The position numbers and the translations under genes are program-made. The notes below the pieces were generated by a model that did not search any database, had not been told where the DNA came from, and worked only from the letters and a program-made list of their open reading frames with translations. A stretch of DNA of 64,000 nt from Arachis hypogaea (Eukaryota > Streptophyta > Magnoliopsida > Fabales > Fabaceae): assembly GCF_003086295.3 (NCBI RefSeq), contig NC_092046.1, forward strand, positions 109,409,363-109,473,362. Direction: 5' to 3'. Below are positions 33,008 to 44,681 of this stretch, one piece after another. Within the stretch, counting starts at the first letter, position 1. The number at the start of each line of letters is the position of its first letter.

Positions 33008-34408
33008 TGATAAACCCCACTTTTGTGGTTTATCTTGTGCTGAATTTAGGGGATTTTATCAACTTTTCCCATATTTATTCACTAAAATAGTATGGTTTTG
33101 TAAATTCTCCTTAAATTGTGCTTAAGAGTAAAAACATACATTTTAGACCCAAAAATTGATAAATTTAATTCACTTTAATTCCATTCGATGCCTTGATATA
33201 TTTGTTAAACGATTTCAGGTTTAGAAGGCAAAGATTCGATTGAGGAATGAAGAAAAAGCATGCAAAATGATATAAAATTTACCATAGTTGCCTTTCAGTT
33301 AAGCGACGCGCACGCGTCACCTATGCGTGCGCGTCGCAGAATCAGCATGGCCTATTTTAGGGGAAAACGTGGCCAGTGATTTCTAGCTCATTTTGGGCCT
33401 AATCCAACTCATTTATGATGCTTTTCAACCCAAGGATTGAAGGGGGATCAACCAAGTAGTCATAGTGGAGTTTTGATTTTATTTTAGATGTAGGTTTCTA
33501 GAGAGAGAGGCTCTCTCCTCTCTTTAGATTTTAGGGTTATCATCTCCATTTCTTCATAGATTTAGATTTCAATCTTCCTTGAATTTAGTTTTCCTTTACA
33601 TCTTTTATTGTTCTAGCACTTTAGTTCATTCTACTTCTCTTGTTAATTTTCTTTATTTTGTCAATTTTAGTTTATGAACTCTTTTGTTGATTTTTATTTC
33701 CTTTTAATGCAATTTATGATTTCCATGCCTTTTTATAATTGCTTTAGTTTTCTATTGTTGATCTCTTGCCTTTGTAGTTATAGCTTCCTTTAATTCTTGC
33801 AATTTAAGATGTTTATTTTTATTGCCCTCTATGTGTTTGATAAAATGTCTCTTTTAGTTGATTTTTCTCCTTTTGGCTTGAGTTGAGTAATTGGAGATAC
33901 TTGAGTTATCAAACTCTCTTGTTGATTGATAATTGGAAGTTGCAAGTTGATTTGCATGCCACTAAAGCTAGTCTTTCCATAGGATTTGACTAGGACTTGT
34001 GGACTCAAGTTGATTGTATCCACTTGACTTTCCTTCATAGTTAGAGGTTAGCTAAGTGGGAACAATGGACAATTCTTGTCACAATTGATGATGATAATGA
34101 GGATAGGATTTCTAATTTTCATTCCTTGCCAAGATCTTTCTTAGTTATTAGCTTATTTCTCTTGTTATTTATATTCCTTGTCTCTTATTACAAAAACCCC
34201 AAAACATTCCTTTATAGCCAATAACAAAATATTTCATTGTAATTTCTAGGGAGATGACTCGATGTTTAAATACTTCAGTTATTTTTATTGGACTTTGTAC
34301 TTGTGACAAACGAATTTTTGATTTAGGATTGTTTGTTGGTTTAGAACTGTACTTACAACGTAACAATTATTTTTGTGAAATTCTATACCGACAAAATATT
34401 ATTCATCA
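33008..34408 (+). repeat. 3' LTR of element C
   Basis: TGATAAACCCCAC to ATTATTCATCA, 1401 bp. It closely matches 26772-28314 but lacks about 170 bp near 33268, including the conserved GAGCTACAGAGG block. Confidence 0.85.
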
Positions 34409-34564
34409 ATTCTCGGCTTTTGAGCTTATTTCTTCATCGGGCTTCTAGAATTATCAATTCCTTTCTATATATATTTTTATGTATAAGACTTAGGATTGTC
34501 GTAACCTTTGATTAACCTTTGCTTTACGGCATGAGGTAAGGCTTAGGATAATTATTGTGTTACA
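34409..34564 (+). repeat. 3' end fragment of a chromovirus-type LTR
   Basis: Matches the last part of the E 5' LTR (about 37385-37535): TATTTCTTCATCGGGCTTCT to GTGTTACA. Confidence 0.75.
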
Positions 34565-34896
34565 TTAATCACTTACAGTTTGCCATAGAATGAATCATTC
34601 ATTGTTAAAATAGTTGATAAGAAGCTTTTATCCGAAAAGATAAACATCTCTGAGACCTTAACTATTTTCTCATCATTGTTTTACACCAAACCTTCTATTG
34701 CTTTTCTTATTTATTTGTTTATGCATTTTCAACAAAAACCATCTTTTACTATTTAACTGACTAAGTCGAACAGGATAACTATTGCTTGCTCAATCCGACA
34801 ATCCTCGTAGGATCGACCCTCACTCACCGGAGGTATTACTTGGATGACCCAATGCACTTGCTGGTTAAGTTGTGCGAGTTCTAATTTTGCGCACCA
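34565..34896 (+). repeat. 3' end fragment of an A/I-type LTR
   Basis: Ends GGATCGACCCTCACTC, GACCCAATGCACTTGCTGG and GCGCACCA, the pattern at the ends of the A and I LTRs. The 5' part is absent. Confidence 0.7.
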
Positions 34897-37535
34897 GTTT
34901 TCTCTATATAATATGTAATATTTTTAGACACTTAAGCTAGTGGACCTTAGGATAGGATTGGATTGATTGTTGATAATTGTTGAAATGAGGTCGTCGCTCA
35001 TAAATGTGTTGATTTTGAGTTAATGTTGCATGATGATGAATTATTGATGTTGAGATATGAATGGTGGTGGATGACTATTATGATGATGATGGGTGGTAAG
35101 TGGTGAATTCATGTATGAAAAATTATTGATGTGTGATGTTGTTGCATATTATTTGAGATATTAATAAATTGAATGATGATTAGGTGTGAAAATGATGAAA
35201 ATGTGAATTGGTAGGTTATGGAATGAATTGAAAGATATATGAATATAATATAGATACATTAGGACTGGTTTGGATGTAGAGCAATTGGTTTTGAGAGATT
35301 TGGTAAAATTGAGCTTTTAAGCTTTTTTTGGTAAAAATAGATTTTGGGCCAACTTTAGCGGATCATATCGCGAGCTACAGTTTTTGAATGTGATTGAATT
35401 TTGTATCAAATTAATGATAATTCAAAGAGTTTTGAATTGGTATAGATTTTGTGAAAATCTAAATTTTGTAGAAAAAGATATGATCGTTGGAAGTTGGTGT
35501 CAAAAATCTGAATTCTGTGATGTTGCAAGAATTGTGAGTTTTGGTTTGGGTGCCCATGCACACTGTTGTGCGCGTGCTCCGAGCAGGGGCCATGTTTTCA
35601 CTTGTGCGTGCATGCACACCCTATGATTTTCAGAAAACATGCATACACACACTCTGGTCCACACGCACACATAGGGATATGCCTACTGTTGAGAGCATTC
35701 GCACACTCTGGTGCGCACACACACCCTGCGAAAGTTGCAAGTTGTGCGTGTGCACAACATCATGCGTATGCACACGCTGGGAAGTGAATTTTATTGAGGG
35801 CGTCTGCATGTATTCATGCGTGCATACAAAATGAAAAATTTTACTTGGTGTGCATACGCACACCTTTATGCGTACACACACGTTGAGAAAACTCTTCTGG
35901 GCATGCGTACGCACAATCCTATGCGTATGCACACTGCCCTATTTTTCAATGAAAACCTTGTTTTAATTGTTTTTACCTTCCTGGCAAGCTTGCAAACTTC
36001 CATAACGCTTGTTTAAGATCCTTTAGCTTGTTTTTAGGCTTTGAAACATAGAGAATGCCATTAGTGAGTATAACTAGATATTTTGTGGTAAAAAGTTTAG
36101 AAGACAGAGACTTAGGTTTCTAGAGTTCTGAGGATGGATTAGTTGAGTGAGATAGCAGAGTACTGTAATGATGATGAATGTGATGAGTTATGGAATTATG
36201 GACCGATGATAGTTATGACGAGTCTGGGACTCGAAGAGAAATGATGAATTATTGAATGTTGAAAGTGATCACTGAATGAGATATGGATATGGTATTATAA
36301 TGATATTGTTGAGACGCTATGCACTTGGCAGGGACGGTAGGTTAATCCCGCCTGTTGAGGTCGCGGCAGCGACGTAAGGGCGGTGGTTAATCCCGCTTAC
36401 ATTGAGATGTGAGGTCTGTGGTTGAGTATCCCGCTCGCATCTTTCGAAATCACAAGAGTGTGCACAGGCTCTATATCTCTGGACCATGTGCCGGACACGA
36501 TATCCCTGTGGGTACCTATTTTATTCGTGATCGAAAGGCGACATTCCCATGGGAATGTGTTGGGTTGGCGGTTAAACCGACAATGTGATATCACAACCAA
36601 TGGGATAGGCATTCATCATGTGTATTTTCTATGTAATTGTTTGCTTTGTTTACTTGCATACTATGCTTATTTGTATAACATGCTTAATTGCTTTTTGATT
36701 TACTTGCTATACTTGATCATTTCTTATGTATTGCTTGTATGCAATTATATGTGTTTTCTACTGGGATTGAGGTGGTTCGGTAGGTGATGGCGATGGGATC
36801 TCATGGAGGTTAGACTGGTGAAGGCTGTGGAAAAGCAGTGAACTGATAGTTTAGAAATCCTCTAAGTTTGTTAACCTGTTTAAGGATTTATTTATCTATT
36901 TTATAAGCTTGAATATTATGATGATGCGAAGTTCTAGGATTGCCTCTGGCGTCCTGGAATCTTATATCTTACATTACTGGGCACTGTTACCATACTGAGA
37001 ACCTCTGGTTCTCATACCATATTCTATTGTTATTTTTTAGATGAAGGTGATAACCAACCTCGGTGAGTTATGTGATAGTGACAGGGCAGAGAATCTTTAT
37101 CGTATTTTGGAGTCATTTTGGATATTATGTTTAGTACTCTCACTTTTGTATCTTTATTTGCCTTAGAGACTAACTTTGAGAGAGATGATGTATATGCTGT
37201 CTTAACTTTCAAAACTCTGTATGTTTATATATAACTAGTCGGCCTAAATTCCGCGGGCTGAGGCTAGTATCTTATGACTATTATACTCTTATATCTACAT
37301 ATGCCTTATTATCTTGTATCTATACCTTGTACCTTTAAGCTTGTAGCTTTGTGTGAACATTTCGCGCTTTTGTACCTCTGTTTTTTAGTTTATTTCTTCA
37401 TCGGGCTTCTAGAATTACTATCTCTTTCTATATATATACACATATATTATCATATAAGCCTTAAAACTGTCGTGGCACTTAGTTATCCTTTGCTTTACAG
37501 CTAAAGGTAAGGCTTAGGGTAATTAGGGTGTTACA
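34897..37535 (+). repeat. 5' LTR of chromovirus-like element E (5' truncated)
   Basis: Matches the E 3' LTR from about 44406 on, so roughly the first 935 bp are missing. It ends GGGTGTTACA, followed by a tRNA-iMet primer site. Within it are a cluster of TGCGTATGCACAC-like motifs (35541-35935) and a T/C- and GC-mixed region (36300-36610) with open frames that I do not take as genes. Confidence 0.8.
35541..35935 (+). repeat. GTGCATACGCAC motif cluster in LTR E
   Basis: Many copies of GCGTATGCACAC/GTGTGCATACGC and shorter CACACGCACACA variants, open on both strands because of the repeat. The 3' LTR of E is cut just after the first units (46650-46671). Confidence 0.75.
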
Positions 37536-37540
37536 TTTAG

Positions 37541-37551
37541 TGGTATCAGAG
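37541..37551 (+). other. Primer binding site of E (tRNA-iMet)
   Basis: TGGTATCAGAG, the complement of the initiator tRNA-Met 3' end for 11 bases, 5 bases after the LTR end. Confidence 0.85.
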
Positions 37552-37758
37552 TGGTTCATCCTCGTGAGCCTGAGGGATGGACCGATTAAGCTTCATTGCA
37601 TACTCTTGTCTTTTTCTTTCATGCTATTTAGGTTATCTGTTTGATATATGCATAGCATACTTGTTTGTGAGTGCCTTTTGGGATAATTGAAGCACTAGAA
37701 TTTTGATATTGAGACTGATCACTTTGATATCGATTATTTGGTGTAGACGGAAACCCTA

Positions 37759-38928
37759 ATGGCTACTCGCGGATGAGGTCGTACATGTACACATGGAGAA
37801 ACTAAGAATGACCGACCGGTCGACAACCATGCCGAGTTCATGGCGTCAATGACCAATTTGGAAAATACCATGCAAGCCAACGCTGTTGCGACCATGCAAG
37901 CCATGGAAAAGGATGGGTCAACCGGCTGGGAATGGTAATGGAAACGAAAACGGAAATGGAAATGGAGAAGGAGACAGTAATAACTTGGGTGGTGCTCTGA
38001 TGACTTTAGCTTTGTTTCTCAAGGTTCACCGCCAAATTTTTGCAAAACGACAAACTCCACTGAAGCAGACAATTAGTTTAGAGCTATGGAGTCCGCACTA
38101 CAAACTCAGCATGTCCCGGCTAACCAATACGTAGAGTTTGCGGCCTATCAAATGATGGGAGTGGCACAACATTGGTGGCAAGGAAAGTTCCAGTTGCTGT
38201 GACTTTCGAATGCTGAAATTCCTTGGGATACGTTTCAAACAGCATTTTATAGGAAGTATTTCCTGGAGTCAGTGAGAGAAGCTAAAGAGTTAGAGCTTAT
38301 GTAGCTGAAGCAAGGCTCGTTATCTATGGCCGATTACACTAGTTGGTTCAAAGAGCTCTGTAGGTTCTCTAGGGTATGTCAAGGTGCCCCAGAGTCCTTT
38401 GAGCATTGGAAGTGCATCAAGTATCAAGGAGGTTAGAGGGATACCATTATGACTGCTGTGGCTCCTTTGGAGATCCAAGTGTTTTCCGAGCTTGTGAACA
38501 AGGCGAGGGTTATGGAGGAGTGTGCGAAGGAAGTGGCATTAGCAAGAGATACTCGTGGGGAAAGCAACAACTGTGGGTGTGAAAAGTACTTTCAACCAAG
38601 AGCTCAGAACTTTAAGAAGGGAGGACATGTACCTCAAGGTCAAGGAAACATTAGGAGACCCATTTTTTATCAGTATCACCCGGTGAGAGGAAGATGTGAT
38701 TGCTTTAATTGCAGATTGCCTGGTCACATGGCAAGAGATTGTACTCATGGGAGGAACTCGAATGCGGGAAGAAATCAACACCAAGGAAGAGTATTCGCTG
38801 TGAACACCAATAATGCTGCTAAGGCGGATCCTTTGATGAGTGGTAAGTGTGTAATTGGTGACAAAGCTTTGGCTATATGGTATGATTTTCTAACCCGACA
38901 TTTATTCGTAACTTATTGTGGTGGACTC
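37759..38928 (+). pseudogene. gag of element E, with zinc knuckle
   Basis: ATG 37759 (MATRG, then TGA). Several stops and shifts follow, but the gag domain reads as EFAAYQMMGVAQHWWQGKF, AFYRKYFLESVREAKELEL, LKQGSLSMADYTSWFKELCR. From 38449 a clean 160-codon frame gives LVNKARVMEECAKEV, a Gly/Gln/Arg-rich stretch, and a CCHC knuckle CFNCRLPGHMARDC at about 38701-38742. The start of protease (GKCVIGDKALA) follows, then sequence is lost and the solo LTR J begins. Gag style and primer site fit Tekay/Del-type chromoviruses, a different clade from A to D. Confidence 0.85.
38924..38928 (+). repeat. Target site duplication of J, left copy
   Basis: GACTC, identical to 41272-41276. Confidence 0.85.
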
Positions 38929-41271
38929 TGATGCGTGCGCATCATGTGTGTTTTTCTATGCTTTTTCACATAAAAAATTAGTTCATAATGTCCAAATGTT
39001 GAGCATTGTTGTGCTTAAGTCATATAGCTTTGAGCCCTTCGACTTGGTTAATTTTGTAGGAAATTTTAGAAAAAGAAGCAAAACGCATAAAATAAGCTCA
39101 AAAGAAGAAAACAGGTGGAGAAGAGATAAATAGCAACAATAAGCGTGATTCACACTCACTTTGTAAGTGAGTCACGCTCACTTTGGGCAACAAACGCTAC
39201 ATTGAACAAGCAACTCTAACCTGGACCTGTTCATACTCCAACAAGGATAACTTGAGCTACAAAGCTCCAAATGAGGTGATTTCAGTGGCATTGGAAAGTA
39301 GGATTCTAGAGCGTTCCAAGAATATATGGCACTATATGGTGGACACTAAATCTGAGGGAGAAAACTTGCCTCGAAAGTGCAAAGATGAACATAGTATCAA
39401 CCTGTAGTAAGGCCAGCTGACCTCTTCACCTTCCATGGAGTATAACTTGAGCTGTAGTACTTCAAATGATGCATCCCCAAATGCATTAGAAAGTAGACAT
39501 CCAGAGCATTCCAACAATATACAATAGTACGGGATGGACATTCAATTAGAGCCTCAAAAACCGGCGTTGAAATGGAACCTGGAGTAAGCCCTGGGAGCAA
39601 TAGCATGATTCACGCTCACGTCCAAAGTGATTCACGCTATGCACAAAAAGGCGACCCCTGACAGCATGACCTTGTCCTCTTCAAAGGGGCATAACTTGAG
39701 CTATAGAGGTCTAATTGATGCACTTTCAATTGCGTTAGAAAGCTGACATTTAGAGCTTTTTAACGATATATAATACTCGATAGTAGGAATGACATTGGAG
39801 CATAAACAATAGGCATATTTAAGCCCAAAAACACTTAGCAAGAGCTAGTCTTAGCGCAAATCACGCTAACGTTATCCCAAGAGCGCCTGCGATAGTAAAG
39901 TTGGAAAATTTCGCCGGCGACTCGTACGCATGGGCGACGCACATGGGTGAGAGTGATATTCTGCAAGGCGATGCGTATGCATGGGCGATGCATACGCGTG
40001 AAGGTGATATTTCTGAAGGCCATACGTACACGTGGGCAACGCGTACGCGTGAGTGCACAAGCGCTAACTTTGAAGAAAATGCTACGTGAAGCATTGGAAG
40101 CAAATTTCATTGTGGAGTGAATCACGCTAACGTTACCTCATTCATGCCAAGTGACTCTTAGAAGCCTCAATTTGATTTACTTCTCTCCCCCAAGTCCACT
40201 CAAACTTCAAGCAAACAAGCCCACAATTGTCAACCAATCAAGGCCACAAGAATCATCTATAATAGTTAATTTTTATTTGATTGTAATTTGTTTTTAATTT
40301 CATTTCAATTTGTAATTTATGCTAGCTTATAAATAGGCTTTAGTTCATCATTGGACTGGAGGACTCTTGGCTAGGAATTTCACTAGGAGGGGTCTTCGAA
40401 CCCTTGCTTCTCACCCACACTTCTCTCCTCTTCCACTTTCTTACTTGTAAATATTTTAGTTATGAATTACTAACTCTTTCCACTGGGAAAGAGAGCTCTA
40501 TTGCTATTTGATGGATTAAATTGTTTTTATTCTTATTGTTTTATACATCTCTCTTTGATTTTCTTGAAGGATTTTCATTCTTCATTCAAGAACTCAATTA
40601 TCTTGGGAAAGATATTGAGTTCATATGGATTCTATGTGAGCCTTGGGAAAGGGGATCATAGAATCATGCTTGAAAATTCTTCTCACACTTGAGTAGATTT
40701 GGGTATGGATGGAATATTGTGACATTTAATCTATCTATTATTTAGATAAAGGAAAGTGTGTGGTATAATCAGGGACCAATCTTCATCTCTTCTCATGAGC
40801 AACTAGATCAAGGAATTGGAATTTGTTCAAGGGTAGAGAGATTGAATCACCAAGGGATTGGGGTTCAATCTCTCATGATTGCCAAGAGATCAGTGAGTTG
40901 CATCATTGAAGATGAGATGAAAGCAACTGATCCGGAGAATTCAATATCTCTTTATCCCAATGCTTATTTTATCTTTCTTTCTTATATTTATTTTCTAGTC
41001 ATTTACTTTCCAGCACTTTACTTTCTTGTACTTTACATTTATGTTATTTACTTTCTTGCACTTTATTGCTTTCTTTTACTTTCAAGTCATTTACATTTCC
41101 TGTTGCTTATCACTCAATTATGCTTGTCTAACTAGAATAATCAATTAACTATTGATTACTTAATCCTTTAACCTTTGTGGGATTCGACTTCACTCTTTGT
41201 GAGTTTTTACTTGACGACAATTTGGTATACTTGCCGAAGGAAGATTGTAGTGATATAAAATTCTGCGATCA
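38929..41271 (+). repeat. Solo LTR J (2343 bp)
   Basis: TGATGCGTGCGCATCA at the left, TTCTGCGATCA at the right, flanked by a perfect GACTC duplication, with no internal coding region. It carries three diverged copies of the ACTTGAGCTACAGAG block (about 39249-39330, 39441-39528, 39690-39778), repeated TCACGCT motifs, a CpG palindrome cluster (39915-40055) and a TATA-like box at 40328. Confidence 0.85.
40328..40335 (+). promoter_or_regulatory. TATA-like box in LTR J
   Basis: TATAAATA within the LTR, followed by GGCTTTAG; the likely core promoter, by position and sequence only. Confidence 0.5.
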
Positions 41272-41276
41272 GACTC
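41272..41276 (+). repeat. Target site duplication of J, right copy
   Basis: GACTC. Confidence 0.85.
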
Positions 41277-42400
41277 AGCAGAGAGTATCAGGTTTAGCGT
41301 TAGGCCTATGACCCAACATACTTGTGCCATATGTAATGTCCCTGTTAGGACTTGAAGAATTGAGGGTTTATTTATCAAAATAGATTGACTAATCCGACCA
41401 AGTATTTTCGTGTGAAACACCAGTGATATTACTATGGAAAGTTATGACAATGTGAGGCATGATATGAGAAAGAGAGTGCGAGTACCAATAAATCCTGGCA
41501 ACCTAATCTATTTTTCGTTTTGTAAATTACATCGAAGTTCTTTATTCCGAGTTTCTTCTTGATGATTAATTTGAACGTTTCCTAAATCAAACCCTTGCTT
41601 TCCTGTGTCCTTGCATGAAACTCGTACTCCTTGACAGGAGCCTAAACCCGTTTTGACCTAATCAAGTTTGAGGGAGCTGTTGAGATAAACCATCTTTATG
41701 GTTTCCTGCAAAGATTTTTAATTTGGAATTCTTTTTTTGAGGTGCACTCTAGTTCTCTTTTTGGTACATTTTCATTTTTTTTACAACCTTGTATGATTAC
41801 AACATAACGTATCTTTTTAATTTCTTACGGATACCATTCGAAATTGTTTGCTCTCTTTTGAGCTTGGTATTCCTTCAGATAACTTGAGCTTAATTTGACA
41901 TCGCATGCAATCCTTAGATGAAACCATTGATATGTTAGTTCCTTAGGATAAAAATTATGAACATGAGGGATGAACTTGTGAGTGTGAGACATCACGAGGA
42001 GTTGTGAAGCTTTGTTTTTGCCAATGGTGTTACCTATAACTAAACTGACACACAACGATGCCCCATTGGTATGGATGTCAAATTGTGGGGAAAATTCCTC
42101 AAGAACTTGAAAGAAAGATTAACTACAGAGCCAATGTTTGTGTTGCTGGAACCCTGTGAACTAGTTGGGATATACGATGACGCTTCATTAAAAATCTTGG
42201 AGTGCGTTCTGATGTAACATTAGGAGGTAGTGGTTTATGCGTCACAGCGATTGAGGCCCTACGAAGTGAATTCTCTGATGCATGATCTGGAGCCTACTAC
42301 ATTTGTGCTTATATTAAAGATGTGGAGCAGGAGGAAATTACCTCCATGGAGATGGATGAAATTACTAAAAGACTAAGATTTTGAGTTAAGCTACCACATA
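41277..42400 (+). pseudogene. Decayed pol of element E (RNase H remnant)
   Basis: Most of this stretch gives no readable frame. At 42227-42325 one frame reads VVVYASQRLRPYEVNSLMHD and continues LEPTTFVLILKMW. This matches the RNase H segment of chromoviruses (usually VVAYASRQL, then NYPTHDLELAAVVFALKIW), with the Glu of the DLEL motif kept. Protease, RT and integrase are not recognisable, and the distance between LTRs is too short for a full pol. Polarity agrees with the E gag and LTRs. Confidence 0.65.
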
Positions 42401-43432
42401 GAGATATCGACATTTGATTTTTGTTTTTAAATGTAGATTCTAGGATGATTGATATAACATTTGGTACCTAGTGAGTTATTTAAGAGTGGAAGCAAGTAGG
42501 AAAGGAGAAAAAAATAAGTGAGAATAAATTTAGGCTTGAATTTTTGGCTGAGTTTAACATTTGATTTTAGTTATGATAAGTAAAAATTCATTAGTTGTTT
42601 AGTATGTCTAAAGGAGGTTGAATTGTATACATTGGTGAAATTGTAAATAAATTGAATAATTAAAGGTGGAACAAACGGTATGGTGGTATTGTGGAACTTG
42701 GGATTTTGTTGAATGAGTAAAGAAAATAGAGAATAGAATATTTTAGGTGTTGGAATGATTGAGTGTGTTATGAGTGTGATTGTGTGGATGGTATTGAAAT
42801 TGTGGTTAGTATATGAACTGTTGTTAGACTTTGAAAGTGTTGGATGGTTGGAAATTGATGGATATTGTACTTGGGACAATGGAAAATTGTTTAAGGTTAG
42901 AATTGGTACGGTTGCGAATAGAAGTAGTAGAATGGTGACTAAAAATATTTTAGGCTTGAATATTGGATGAGTTTGGTAGGTAATGTATACAAATAATACA
43001 TTCCCAAAAACTAAGTTTAATTGTGGCTGTAAGATTAGAATGATTTAGGATAGGTTGTGGACATGAGGGTAGGAGAATAATTTGGATTTGGGTGGTAGGT
43101 GTGTGCAATTGTCATGTTTGGAAGATAAGGATTGTGATAATTGATCATGATGACTTTGGATTTAGATTGAAATAGGAAATGATTTATTTGAAAGATGAAT
43201 TTGGAACATATTGAGTTGAAATGATGATGTGGTATTGAGGTTGAATTGAGAGAAGCTAAGAGTAAGGAGGATAAGTACAGCAGAGGCTTGAATTCGGTTA
43301 AAATAGTGCATTATAAATAAGAATGAAGGGTGTAGATAGGAATTTGAGCTGACATGGAGGGATGAAAAGAAGAATGGTGAGAGATAGATTTAAGTTGAGG
43401 GAACATTTAATGGTGATGATGATGGGTAAACC
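42401..43432 (+). other. Non-coding remainder of element E
   Basis: AT- and GA-rich, no supported coding frame. It may hold decayed integrase or 3' UTR sequence, but I could not recognise any. Confidence 0.5.
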
Positions 43433-43470
43433 AAATTTTGAGGGCAAAATTTTCTATTTGGTGGGAAGAA
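43433..43470 (+). other. Tetraloop hairpin and PPT of E
   Basis: AAATTTTG (43433-43440), loop AGGG, CAAAATTT (43445-43452), then GGTGGGAAGAA (43460-43470) against the LTR start TGTAAGAACTGCG. Confidence 0.8.
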
Positions 43471-44681
43471 TGTAAGAACTGCGATTAATTAGCCACTTAA
43501 TTAAAATAATTTAATTTCCCAAAATAAGATAAAAAAATTTAGAATATTAATTAGAAAATTTAAATGTGATTTTTGAACTCAGTAGTTATGAGTTGGAAAG
43601 TGTAATTTTCTGCAGAAAATTGCGTAAAAATGCGTACCAGTAAATTAGCCGGCAGTACCGGCTTAAATGTATCTGGTACTGTGTGAGAGCAGTAAAAATT
43701 GTAGAAAAACTTAGAAAAATAATTAAAGTTAAAAACTGGGCGCTAATTTTAAAGGGTTGCTTAAAGTTGGGCCAAACGGGCCAAAAATACTAACGATTGG
43801 ACTGGACCCAAGTTGGACCCAAGCCAAACATATAAATACTCTCATTAAAGGCCATTTCAGCCACTTCACCCTTCATAACTTAAAAACATAGCTGCATAGA
43901 GAGAAGTGAGAGAAGAGAGCAAAAGGGGGAAGATTACTATTTGTTCTCCACTTTTGGTGGCCATAATTCAAGCTACGGTGCTTTGATTTGTGTGCCATTT
44001 GTGGCTACTGAAAGCTCTCGCCGAGCCCGTTAATTTCATCTAACTTTTGTTGGTAAGATTTCAAAATTTCTTCTCCATTCTGCAGCCCTAAGAAATTCAA
44101 AATTTAAGGTTTTGGTTTTGAGTAGATTTTATGTTTTCAATTGATTATGTGGTCTCTAAGGTTGGGCTATTGGTGGTTTGTGCCTCAAACACCATTGAGA
44201 AAGGTAAAGAAACTCTTTTCCCTTCTGAAATTATGTATTTAGGAACCCTTGTTATTGATTTGTGGTAATTTAATTTGTATAGCTTGGAAAATTAAATTAT
44301 TGATGCTAGTTGGAGTTGATTGGTGAATTGGTTGGTGATTGGAGGCTTGGTTTGGACTCAAATTGGTGTATTGTGCATATTGGGAATCGGCCAATGTATG
44401 ATTTCAGTTTCCTCTATGTAATATATAATATTTCTGGACACTTAAGCTAGTGGACCTTAAGATAGGATTGGATTGATTATTGATAATTATTGAAATGAGG
44501 TTGTTGCTCATAAATGGTAGTTGATTTTGAGTTAATGTTGCACAATGATGAATTATTGATATTGAGCTATGATTGGTGGTGGATGACTATCATGATGATG
44601 ATGGGTGGTAAGTGATGAATTCATGTATGAAAAATTATTGATGTGTGATGTTGTTGCATATTGTTTGATCGATTAATAAAT
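43471..44681 (+). repeat. 3' LTR of E, first part
   Basis: Begins TGTAAGAACTGCGATTAATT. From about 44406 it matches the E 5' LTR at 34905 onward. Confidence 0.85.

Noticed and set aside
35384..36016. Cys/His-rich frames in LTR E that look like zinc-binding proteins
   Set aside because: The Cys and His come from TGTGCA/CACAC repeats and are open in several frames on both strands.
36422..36787. 121-codon frame in LTR E
   Set aside because: It lies inside the LTR, starts without context and ends in Leu/Tyr low-complexity text; treated as non-coding LTR.
42571..42970. Frames on both strands in the E remainder (102 and 71 codons)
   Set aside because: AT-rich, no similarity to integrase or gag motifs, no repeat in other copies.
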